In this document: piece after piece, positions 23,958 to 31,184 of the stretch | How positions within the stretch are numbered: position 1 is the stretch's first letter | Layout of the letters: each line of letters opens with the position of its first letter | NCBI GenBank assembly: GCA_020054065.1 | Contig: JAGVLX010000059.1 | Location: 1 to 34,061, forward strand | DNA: 34,061 nt | From: Parachlamydiales bacterium | GTDB taxonomy: Bacteria > Chlamydiota > Chlamydiia > Chlamydiales > JAEYWL01 | Reading direction: 5' to 3' | The notes under the pieces: generated by a model | Databases searched by the model: none | What the model saw: the letters and a program-made list of their open reading frames with translations, nothing else | What the model was told of the DNA's origin: nothing | Program-made: the position numbers and the translations under genes

Positions 23958-23961
23958 TTTT

Positions 23962-24531
23962 TTAATTCAAGCTTAGGTCTTCGGGGATCATGGAAAGGGT
24001 GGCGTACTTACCGCCCATTTCACGCAAGATGGTTTGCCATAATTTTTCGGGCGGAGTACCAAAGATCAGCTTAGAAGATGCAGGATGCAACAGCCATTGC
24101 CCATCCAAAAACTCCCGTTCCAGCTGACCCGCTCCCCAGCCGGCATAGCCAAAACATAAATATATATTCGGGCCATTTTCATCGGTGACGGCTTCTTGCA
24201 AAAATTGCAGATCGCCGCCTAGAAACACTCCCTCGCACACATTCAAGGTCTGCTGCGGCAGGTCAGGCGCGGAATGCAAAAGCATCATTTGATTCGTTTG
24301 CACCGGTCCTCCCGCTCGGATTCCCACATGCGGATTGGACATCTGGTTGATGTTCAACACCTCTTCAGGAAGTTCCACTTCTAACGTTTTATTGACAACC
24401 AATCCAAACGATCCAGAAGGATTATGTTCGCACACGAGCACCACACTACGAAAAAATAAACCGGTATCCAGATCGGGCGTGGCGATCAAGAAGGTTCCTT
24501 TTTCTATCTGTGAGTAAGGCATGTGCTCCAT
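23962..24531 (-). CDS. yqgE: YqgE/AlgH family protein (UPF0301)
   Basis: A 189-residue soluble protein of the UPF0301 family. It carries the full family pattern: [63 protein letters not shown] and [23 protein letters not shown]. AlgH was named for an effect on alginate genes in Pseudomonas; the general biochemical role is unknown. The open frame begins with a TTG at 24549, but the ATG at 24531 has AGAGGA at the right distance, avoids overlap with mlaD and gives the common length. It is 8 bases downstream of mlaD and probably in the same transcript. Confidence 0.92.
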   Translation of the reverse strand: MEHMPYSQIEKGTFLIATPDLDTGLFFRSVVLVCEHNPSGSFGLVVNKTLEVELPEEVLNINQMSNPHVGIRAGGPVQTNQMMLLHSAPDLPQQTLNVCEGVFLGGDLQFLQEAVTDENGPNIYLCFGYAGWGAGQLEREFLDGQWLLHPASSKLIFGTPPEKLWQTILREMGGKYATLSMIPEDLSLN

Positions 24532-24539
24532 CAGTTCCT

Positions 24540-25895
24540 CTATTGGCAAATATGATCCAGCGGCCGTTCATACGGACAGCCGCACTCGATCGGTACGACG
24601 ACCGGTTCACAGTTAAACAAGAAGGGCGGCATGCACTGCTGATCACGCAATTCAATCACTTGCTGGTCGTACATCTTGATATTCTCTTCTAGTTCGACTA
24701 CGCGTCTTAAGAGATCCGCGTAGACCCGAATAAATTCGCAGTCGCTAAAGACTTGTTCTCCGCAACACCCATCGGTCGTTTGTTGTAAAATAGCAGCAAC
24801 GCGCGAGAGGGCAGTTGAGATTTCATTGACTTCATCGTTAAAGAAGTTGCGGAACTCTTGCGGGCAGCGCAGTTTCTGCAAGAGGTTCAACCGGCGGGCA
24901 CGCAGCCGTTGCCATCCCTGATCGTTTTGGAACAGCAATCCGTAGTGGTTGATGTCATCCATTAACGTTTCGGCTTTTGACATGACCGAGGTTAAACGAA
25001 GATAAAAGTCATCCTTTGCCAACAACTTCCCAATCGATCCTTCGCCGCGATTGAGTTTGGCGGTTGCCCCCGAAAGGTTCGCATACACAGAGTCATCATT
25101 AATAAATTTACCCAATGTCCCTTCGCCGCGCGCGACTTTATCCACCATATCACGCCCTTCGGCAGTCATGTGGTTGATATCTTTGATCGAATCATTGATC
25201 GAGCCCCACGACTCGCTGACTTTATCCGAGAGCGTGCTGAACCCGCCGGTCAGCTTCGTCACGTTATGGACAATTTTGCTCCACTCTTCAGGCTGGTTCA
25301 AAGCACCGGTGATATCGCTAACATTGCTCGCGGATGCGGATAAATTGGTCCAGAAGCGTCCTTTATCCAATGTATCTAAGGCGTCATTGATTTTATCTAA
25401 CGACTTTTGGGCTTTGGTTGCTAACGATCCAAACTCTTTGACGGTGTCCTCCACTGACGCAGGTGCTGCAGCATACAAAATCTGGTCGGTGACGCGCACT
25501 AAGTGAACGCCGGGTTTGGCAGGCTTAGGGATAATGGCAACCGATTTCTCCCCCAATAATCCAGATGTACGCACAGAAATTTCGTCAGTGGTATACACTT
25601 CCACTTTCGTATCAATCCGCAAGGTGAGTTCGTAGATATACACTTCATCTTGGAATAAGTATTTCGGATCCCGTGCATCAGGCACTTCGTGGATAGCGAT
25701 CACTTCCCCGACCGGATGGCCTGCAAACAATACTCTCGTTCCGATCGACACTTTATCGACGTTTGCGAAACGAACATGTAAGATCTGCCCTTCATCTCCC
25801 ATCGAAGGATGCAAAAACAATAAGATGTAGATAATGATCGCAAACGCTGCGATGATAAAAAGGCCGATCAAAGCATTTTTTGACTGGTCACCCAT
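24540..25895 (-). CDS. mlaD: MlaD-like MCE-domain lipid transport protein with Cys-rich tail
   Basis: A 451-residue protein. It has one N-terminal transmembrane helix (about 8-27), one MCE domain (about 37-123, with [25 protein letters not shown] and [14 protein letters not shown]) and a long helical region. That region holds two related repeats, [12 protein letters not shown] and [16 protein letters not shown] proteins form rings that carry phospholipids between inner and outer membranes, here with MlaF and MlaE encoded upstream. E. coli MlaD is much shorter; the extended helical C-terminus resembles longer MCE proteins. The last 108 residues hold nine cysteines (344, 377, 378, 386, 421, 429, 438, 440, 450), while the first 343 hold none. 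The start overlaps mlaF by 8 bases. Confidence 0.9.
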   Translation of the reverse strand: MGDQSKNALIGLFIIAAFAIIIYILLFLHPSMGDEGQILHVRFANVDKVSIGTRVLFAGHPVGEVIAIHEVPDARDPKYLFQDEVYIYELTLRIDTKVEVYTTDEISVRTSGLLGEKSVAIIPKPAKPGVHLVRVTDQILYAAAPASVEDTVKEFGSLATKAQKSLDKINDALDTLDKGRFWTNLSASASNVSDITGALNQPEEWSKIVHNVTKLTGGFSTLSDKVSESWGSINDSIKDINHMTAEGRDMVDKVARGEGTLGKFINDDSVYANLSGATAKLNRGEGSIGKLLAKDDFYLRLTSVMSKAETLMDDINHYGLLFQNDQGWQRLRARRLNLLQKLRCPQEFRNFFNDEVNEISTALSRVAAILQQTTDGCCGEQVFSDCEFIRVYADLLRRVVELEENIKMYDQQVIELRDQQCMPPFLFNCEPVVVPIECGCPYERPLDHICQ

Positions 25896-26688
25896 TGGAT
25901 TCTCTGCTTCGTTTTAAGGTTATATTGGGATCGAATGTCGCATTCTTGAAAAATTCTTCAAGGATAGGATCTTTGATTTTAAAAAATTCTTCTTTAGGCG
26001 CGTAATAAAGGATTTTTCCTTCGTGGTGGAACGCGAGGCGGTCTTGAGGGTGTCGAGTGATTTCATCAGCGGATCTTAGATCATGGGTGACGATAATGCT
26101 TGTTCCTTGCATTTCATTCTGCGTTTTGACGATCAGGTTGTTAATCTGCATTGCGGTAATTGGATCCAGTCCGGTGGTGGGTTCATCAAAGAGTTTAATG
26201 GTGGGTTGATATACAATCATGCGCGCCAATCCAGCCCGTTTTCTCATCCCGCCGGACAAATCAGAAGGGAGTTTATTCTCTGTGCCTGCTAGATCCACCA
26301 TCTCTAACGCTTCGGATGCTTTTTTTCTCATCTCTTTGTCTGTCATTTTTAAACCCGTTTTGGGATCTCCATGCTCGCGCAAAAAAAACGCTGTGTTTTC
26401 ACCCACCGTCATCGAGTCGAACAGCGCTGCCCCTTGAAATAACATCCCGATATTGCGGATTTTTTTATACCGTTCGGCTTGGGTCATTTTGGTCACCACG
26501 ACATCATCAATCTCAATTTCCCCTTTGTCGGGATATTCCATCCCGATAATTTGCTTGAGGAGAACACTCTTTCCCACTCCGGACCGGCCCAGGATGACTA
26601 CAGTGGCTCCGGACTCGATCTCCATCGATAGTCCTTTGAGCACCTGCAGCTTACCGTAGCTTTTCCATATATCACGAATCTTAATCAT
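25888..26688 (-). CDS. mlaF: MlaF-like ABC ATPase of phospholipid transport
   Basis: A 266-residue ATPase. Walker A GRSGVGKS is at residues 34-41. The Q-loop region is GMLFQGAALFDSMTVGEN, a hallmark of MlaF-type ATPases. The signature is LSGGMRKRAGLAR, Walker B with D-loop is LFDEPTTGLDP, and the switch is VTHD. It would power the MlaE-MlaD complex at the inner membrane. The C-terminal DRLAFHHEGKILYYAPKEEFFK tail is usual for this family. It begins 7 bases after the mlaE stop and overlaps mlaD, giving the order mlaE-mlaF-mlaD. No mlaB or mlaC is seen next to it. Confidence 0.94.
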   Translation of the reverse strand: MIKIRDIWKSYGKLQVLKGLSMEIESGATVVILGRSGVGKSVLLKQIIGMEYPDKGEIEIDDVVVTKMTQAERYKKIRNIGMLFQGAALFDSMTVGENTAFFLREHGDPKTGLKMTDKEMRKKASEALEMVDLAGTENKLPSDLSGGMRKRAGLARMIVYQPTIKLFDEPTTGLDPITAMQINNLIVKTQNEMQGTSIIVTHDLRSADEITRHPQDRLAFHHEGKILYYAPKEEFFKIKDPILEEFFKNATFDPNITLKRSRESNG

Positions 26689-26695
26689 AAATCAA

Positions 26696-27490
26696 TCACC
26701 GCACCAGCCAAGGGACCCAGTACGCAAAGAAGTCATACGAGTTATTCAGGAACACAGTCAAGAAGAAGTTAACGATCAAAATGACTGAATAACTAATGAC
26801 CACGCTTTGCGTTGTCGAGCGTCCGACCCCCGCCGCACCGCCGCGGGTGGTCATCCCTTTATAACAGCAAATCGTAACAATAATAATCCCAAAGACAAAC
26901 GCTTTGGCTAGTCCACTAAAAAAGTCGAAATTGTCGATATGCACCGGCAGCGGATCTAAAAAATCGCTCGCAGCCATGCCGTAGTAGCCCACGGAAATCA
27001 AGAAAGCACCTAAAATCCCCATGAAACAGCTAAAAACAGTAAGAAGCGGCATCATGAAGGTTCCAGCGATGAAGCGGGGAGAGACTAAGAATGCTAAAGG
27101 ATTGACAGACATAGATTTAAGGGCGTCAATTTGCTCCGTCACCCGCATGGTTCCTAATTCGGCGCACATCGCGGCGCCGACACGGCCCGTGATCATAAAT
27201 GCGGTTAATACGGGGCCGAGCTCCACCATCATCGCTTTAGTGACCATCAAGCCGGTGGCGCTGGTCAATCCGTAATCGGAGAGTTGGAAGAACGCTTGGG
27301 CGGCTAACACGATCCCAGTAGAAAACCCAGTGATAGCCACAACAGGCAGAGAGGTGACACCGATATCATAGAGTTGGTTGCGAACGAGGTTAAAGTGGGG
27401 TGGGTGGCGGAAAGTTAGCCAGATCACTTCAAAGATCATGACAAAAAAAGCGCCCAGAGAAGCAACGTATTCGGTCACGGCGGTATTCAT
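26696..27490 (-). CDS. mlaE: MlaE-like permease of phospholipid transport
   Basis: A 264-residue inner-membrane protein of the MlaE (YrbE) family with five or six hydrophobic helices. Family motifs include LPVVAITGFSTGIVLAAQAFFQL, ELGPVLTAFMITGRVGAAMCAELGTMRVTEQIDALKSMSVNPL and KGMTTRGGAAGVGRSTTQSVV. It forms the membrane part of the MCE transporter. The open frame starts at a TTG (27526); I prefer the ATG at 27490 because the family has a short N-terminus, though neither has a clear ribosome site. About 155 bases separate it from the F-box gene upstream, and these contain an inverted repeat, so its promoter may lie there. Confidence 0.93.
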   Translation of the reverse strand: MNTAVTEYVASLGAFFVMIFEVIWLTFRHPPHFNLVRNQLYDIGVTSLPVVAITGFSTGIVLAAQAFFQLSDYGLTSATGLMVTKAMMVELGPVLTAFMITGRVGAAMCAELGTMRVTEQIDALKSMSVNPLAFLVSPRFIAGTFMMPLLTVFSCFMGILGAFLISVGYYGMAASDFLDPLPVHIDNFDFFSGLAKAFVFGIIIVTICCYKGMTTRGGAAGVGRSTTQSVVISYSVILIVNFFLTVFLNNSYDFFAYWVPWLVR

Positions 27491-27557
27491 GAATTCGATT
27501 CTATGAATGTAGTCATTTAGGATCAATGACGAAGGTAATGCTTAACACTGGAAAATA

Positions 27558-27639
27558 ATGGACGATATGGACGACATGGACTGAATGGACAAGCATTTAA
27601 TCTTTTGTCCATATCGTCTATTTAGTCCCTGTCGTCCAT
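27558..27639. repeat. Hairpin of four plus four 9-bp units (ATGGACNNN)
   Basis: The left arm (27558-27593) is four consecutive 9-base units of ATGGACNNN. The right arm (27604-27639) is four units of NNNGTCYNT, its reverse complement. They are separated by only 10 bases. The arms pair along 36 bases with about eight mismatches, concentrated in the three variable bases of each unit. It lies between the F-box gene and mlaE, both on the minus strand. Confidence 0.9.
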
Positions 27640-27645
27640 TTTTAC

Positions 27646-29136
27646 CTAGACTTGGATGGGGATGTTATGCAGCTGCGTCAGCAAGGTAGAAATCGTATGG
27701 CGGTCATAATCACCATAGTAATTTCCCGCTAACGTGCATCCAATTTTGATGGTGGGAACAGGATTCGCAATGCCTGGAATTGCGACCGTTATGGGAGATT
27801 CTTGAAATGTGGCGACCGCGCCAGCCACTCCGGCAGCCGGGGGAACCATACATAGGCTTCCTACATCTTCGCCTTTGATCAAACGGTTTAACCAATCTTG
27901 GAGGATCGCCGCATCCACGGTCGTGCGATTGGCAAAAACCATCTTTCTTTGGCACGTTTCAAACACTTCCCATTTCGTATCGTCGTCGGGAACCATCTGC
28001 TGCAATACCAGCACGCCGCAGGTATTTTGGGCAAACGTGTAGCGAATCGCGATAAATGCACGCTGCCATGGGTCAAGGCCCCAGCGGATGTCATTCTGTC
28101 TGCCTCTGCCCATTGCCATCGGGGTCAGATGCATTACGTTTGCAAAGACATGATGCGTATTATATTCTGCATGGGGAAGCCTTCGATAGGGTTGCATGAG
28201 GTATTGAACGACCGGAGGATTGCCAGCTGCACCTGCAGGAAGCGTCCGTGTTCCTGCTTGATGCAAGTAAGTAGGGAGCGGTGGTGTTTGAAACGCTTCG
28301 ACTAATCTTGGGTGATGATTTAACATGTTGGGGACGTTTTTCGGCATATTCGGAACAATATCAGGTGTCACAAAGAGTTCACGGATTTGAGTATGCATCT
28401 TTAGCCGAACAATTTCTGAAATGATCGTTCCGGCATAGATGTTCACATCGGTATAAAGACGGCGGCAAGTCAGCGAGAGGCGGATCAAATCGCGTTTAGG
28501 TAAGAACTTAAAGAGAACCATCTTCATATCGAGAACGAGTTTGCTCAAGGGATCGTTTTTATTGATTAAATAAGCTCCATCGTTTTGATGAAAATGCACC
28601 CCCGTGTCAATGACAGTCTGGCCTCTTAAATGATCCTTTTGTGGATCAAGGGGATATTTCTTCCAATCCGGGGTATTCCTAATCGGAATTTCTGGCGGGG
28701 TACCGGACCCTGCTTCGATTTGGAGATGTTTGACGAGGTAGGCGTTGTTGCGACGGGTTTGGGAACCTAGTTGGGCAACGCCGATCAACACAAATCCGGT
28801 TGCAATAAACGGCGACGTGATGATGCAAACTGCAATTTTTGTAATGAGCATGCGCCGACTGTAAGTACGATATTCTACTATGGAAAATTGGTAGCCTTGA
28901 ATTTCGGTGTGATTTGCGTTATGTTTTACATCGACGATGTATCGTTCGCCTAAGAGAAAGATAAAAGGAACAATGAGGATTTTGCCGATCTTTTCGACCC
29001 GGTTGTTATTAGCGACGCACGCTTTGATGTAGACATGCCGTCTTTGGTAGAGGGAACTCAGTTTAGGGTAGATTTTCTGTTGGTAGGTAGTAACGGCTTT
29101 ATTACGTGCGGATTCAATAAGGTCTCGAACTGTCAT
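27646..29136 (-). CDS. F-box-like protein with two membrane segments, candidate secreted effector
   Basis: A 496-residue protein. The N-terminal 125 residues are basic and carry two hydrophobic stretches (about 50-64 and 97-123). A short F-box-like motif follows at about residues 201-232: MVLFKFLPKRDLIRLSLTCRRLY, with the LP, the DL-x-RLSLTCR core and the trailing aromatic all in place. The rest (about 240-496) is Pro-, His- and Asn-rich with no repeat or domain I recognise. In eukaryotes F-box proteins bind Skp1 and recruit targets to SCF ubiquitin ligases. Amoeba-associated chlamydiae are known to carry many F-box and BTB proteins as presumed type III effectors. The hydrophobic pair would suit a vacuole-membrane location. 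Substrate and secretion are unproven. Confidence 0.7.
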   Translation of the reverse strand: MTVRDLIESARNKAVTTYQQKIYPKLSSLYQRRHVYIKACVANNNRVEKIGKILIVPFIFLLGERYIVDVKHNANHTEIQGYQFSIVEYRTYSRRMLITKIAVCIITSPFIATGFVLIGVAQLGSQTRRNNAYLVKHLQIEAGSGTPPEIPIRNTPDWKKYPLDPQKDHLRGQTVIDTGVHFHQNDGAYLINKNDPLSKLVLDMKMVLFKFLPKRDLIRLSLTCRRLYTDVNIYAGTIISEIVRLKMHTQIRELFVTPDIVPNMPKNVPNMLNHHPRLVEAFQTPPLPTYLHQAGTRTLPAGAAGNPPVVQYLMQPYRRLPHAEYNTHHVFANVMHLTPMAMGRGRQNDIRWGLDPWQRAFIAIRYTFAQNTCGVLVLQQMVPDDDTKWEVFETCQRKMVFANRTTVDAAILQDWLNRLIKGEDVGSLCMVPPAAGVAGAVATFQESPITVAIPGIANPVPTIKIGCTLAGNYYGDYDRHTISTLLTQLHNIPIQV

Positions 29137-29167
29137 AAATAGAGCTCTCTTTTATTATTATCAGTGC

Positions 29168-29196
29168 ATTTTATTACTATTTTGTTTTATTTGCAA
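29168..29196 (-). promoter_or_regulatory. Predicted promoter of the F-box gene
   Basis: On the minus strand TTGCAA (29196-29191) and TAAAAT (29173-29168) are separated by exactly 17 bases, in a very AT-rich stretch about 31-60 bases upstream of the ATG at 29136. The match is good, but such AT-rich sequence gives chance matches. Confidence 0.45.
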
Positions 29197-29256
29197 TAAG
29201 CGTTATTAATCTATATTGTTTTTAAATAATTTATATATAGAAATATTTAACAAAAT

Positions 29257-29324
29257 AAAAAATTAACCACAGAGACACAGAGAATTGCAACTGATAATTT
29301 TATCCCCTCTGTGATTAATTTTTT
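29257..29324. repeat. Inverted repeat with 8-bp CACAGAGA-type units
   Basis: Positions 29257-29274 (A-run, TTAACCACAGAG) pair with 29307-29324 at 17 of 18 bases around a 32-base loop, and the left arm continues as a second octamer (ACACAGAG). To the right, the sequence up to about 29371 carries weaker relatives (TTCTTGTGGTTAG, TCCTGTGGCTC). It lies in the 266-base gap between the divergent F-box and tamA genes, so it is not placed as a terminator. It belongs with the octamer repeat at 20162. Confidence 0.82.
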
Positions 29325-29402
29325 CTCTAATGTTCTTGTGGTTAGTATTCATTTTCCTGTGGCTCTTTTTCGGAAAATGGGGGTAAAATCTCCACAGAAC
29401 AT

Positions 29403-31184
29403 ATGTCGTTGACTATTAGAAAATTCATTTACATCTGCTTGTGTGTATTGTTTACTCCCTTGGCTGCCACGGTGAAGTATGATGTGAACTTCTATGGCAT
29501 TGCCGGCAAAGAAACCATTTCTGTGCTAAAAGCTGCGTCGCAATTGGTTACATTGGAGCAGTATCCGCCTGCCACAATGACTGGGTTGCAACGCCGGGCC
29601 GATGCGGATGTGCCGATTTTAAAAAAAGCGCTGCAAAGTTTTGGGCATTATCAGCCCGAGATCACCATTCAAATCGACGATTGTGGGGAAGCAGCGCAGG
29701 TGAATATCACGATTTGTCCGGGCCCGGTCTACCCTTTTCGTAGTTTCACGATTCAGTGCGATCCATGCTCCGATTCATGTTGTGCGGATGTGTTAGACAC
29801 GATTCCGCTGAAAAATTTAGGCGTGTTCATCGGGCGTCCGGCGTTGCCGGCGACCATTCTCAGCGCCGAAAAATCGCTGATGGCCGCCTTGTCGAAGCGT
29901 GGGTTTCCTTTAGCGTATATCACCAGCCGGGAAGTGTTGGCTGATGAAACCGAGCATGTTATCGATGTGGTCATTTCGGTCGATATGGGGCCAGAGGCGC
30001 TGATTGGTTATACTGAAATCATCGGTAACACGACGGTTAGGGACACCTTCATCTTGGGAAAGATTGCGTGGTGCGAAGGGGACAAATACCATCCGGCGCT
30101 CATTGAAAAGACCCAAAATGCGTTGGAGGCCTCAGGATTGTTTAGTTCAGTGTCGATTACCCATGCCGAAGAAGCGGATGAAGACGGATCGCTGCCGCTG
30201 ATCATTGAATTATCAGAAGCAAGGCACCGTACACTAGGGTTTGGGGCTATTATTAACACGCAACTAGGGCCCGGTATCACGGCCGATTGGGAGCACCGCA
30301 ACGTGCGAGGCATGGGAGAAAAAGTCACCTTCCGGACTGACATCCTTGAATTGCGCCAGCGGGGGATGTTGTCTTATACCAAGCCTGATTTTTTGTGTCC
30401 CAAGCAAGATTTTATTACGATTGCTGAAGTGGAGCAAGAGCGTACAGAAGGGTTTAAGGAGCGTTATTTTAGTTTGTCGGCGATTATCGAGAAGCAGTTG
30501 ACTGACAATCTTCGTCTTTCTTATGGGGTTGGATTCAAAGAGTTGGATTCTGAAGATTCCAACAACAACGGCCTATTCACACTGTTCAAGCTCCCTTTGC
30601 AAGTAAGATATAGCAACGCAAACAACTTGTTGGATCCAACCAAGGGGCATAGTGTCAATTTTAAGATTGTGCCCACTTACCAAGTGCGTGACAAACAGTT
30701 TTTCTATACCATCACGAATTTGACCTGTTCATTCTACCATGCCTTGACGGAAGATAAACGGTATGTTTTTGCGCACAAACTTGCGCTAGGCTCGATCTTT
30801 GGGACATCGGATATTACGATCCCGCCGCCGGAACGTTTGTATGCCGGTACTGAAAATTTATTACGGGGCTACCGCTACATGACAGTGAGCCCGTTGGATG
30901 ATAATAACAAACCGATTGGGGGCCGTTCCTTGATGGTGTATTCTTTGGAGCTGCGGGCACGTTTAAATGATAAGTTCGGATGGGTGGCCTTTTACGAGGT
31001 GGGCAATGTGTATAGCCAGGTGCTGCCTCAATTCGATTATAAGCAGCTGCAGTCGGCCGGATTTGGATTGCGCTATCTAACTCCAGTAGGCCCCTTGCGG
31101 GCGGATATTGGCGTGCCACTTAACCGCCGGCGCGGCATCGACCGGAGTGTGGAAGTGTATTTTAGTATAGGGCAGGCATTTTGA
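29403..31184 (+). CDS. tamA: TamA-like Omp85 outer-membrane assembly protein
   Basis: A 593-residue protein. It has a signal peptide (about 1-21, KFIYICLCVLFTPLAA), a periplasmic region of about three POTRA-like units (about 25-270) and a C-terminal Omp85 beta-barrel. POTRA wording is visible in LKKALQSFGHYQPEITIQI and ALSKRGFPLAYITSREV. The barrel has GFGAIINTQLGPGITADWEHRNVRGMGE, TKPDFL, and the Omp85 motif LLRGYRY followed by GGRSLMVYSLELR. Three POTRA units and a tamB gene starting at its stop codon identify TamA rather than BamA. The TAM complex helps insert outer-membrane proteins and is also linked to lipid transport. Six cysteines lie within residues 94-127. A clear ribosome site is not seen. 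Confidence 0.9.
   Translation: MSLTIRKFIYICLCVLFTPLAATVKYDVNFYGIAGKETISVLKAASQLVTLEQYPPATMTGLQRRADADVPILKKALQSFGHYQPEITIQIDDCGEAAQVNITICPGPVYPFRSFTIQCDPCSDSCCADVLDTIPLKNLGVFIGRPALPATILSAEKSLMAALSKRGFPLAYITSREVLADETEHVIDVVISVDMGPEALIGYTEIIGNTTVRDTFILGKIAWCEGDKYHPALIEKTQNALEASGLFSSVSITHAEEADEDGSLPLIIELSEARHRTLGFGAIINTQLGPGITADWEHRNVRGMGEKVTFRTDILELRQRGMLSYTKPDFLCPKQDFITIAEVEQERTEGFKERYFSLSAIIEKQLTDNLRLSYGVGFKELDSEDSNNNGLFTLFKLPLQVRYSNANNLLDPTKGHSVNFKIVPTYQVRDKQFFYTITNLTCSFYHALTEDKRYVFAHKLALGSIFGTSDITIPPPERLYAGTENLLRGYRYMTVSPLDDNNKPIGGRSLMVYSLELRARLNDKFGWVAFYEVGNVYSQVLPQFDYKQLQSAGFGLRYLTPVGPLRADIGVPLNRRRGIDRSVEVYFSIGQAF

Noticed and set aside
23820-24074. Open frame with a periodic VL-rich segment overlapping cutA and the following repeat
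   Set aside because: The frame exists because 9-bp units keep it open; it overlaps cutA and antisense yqgE and has no ribosome site.
3145-27639. CRISPR array as the explanation for short periodic repeats
   Set aside because: Units are 8-9 bp, palindromically arranged and without unique spacers of constant 25-40 bp; no cas genes are present.
29257-29324. Reading this hairpin as a terminator because of its T-run
   Set aside because: It lies between two divergent genes, so no transcript of either gene would reach it as a terminator.
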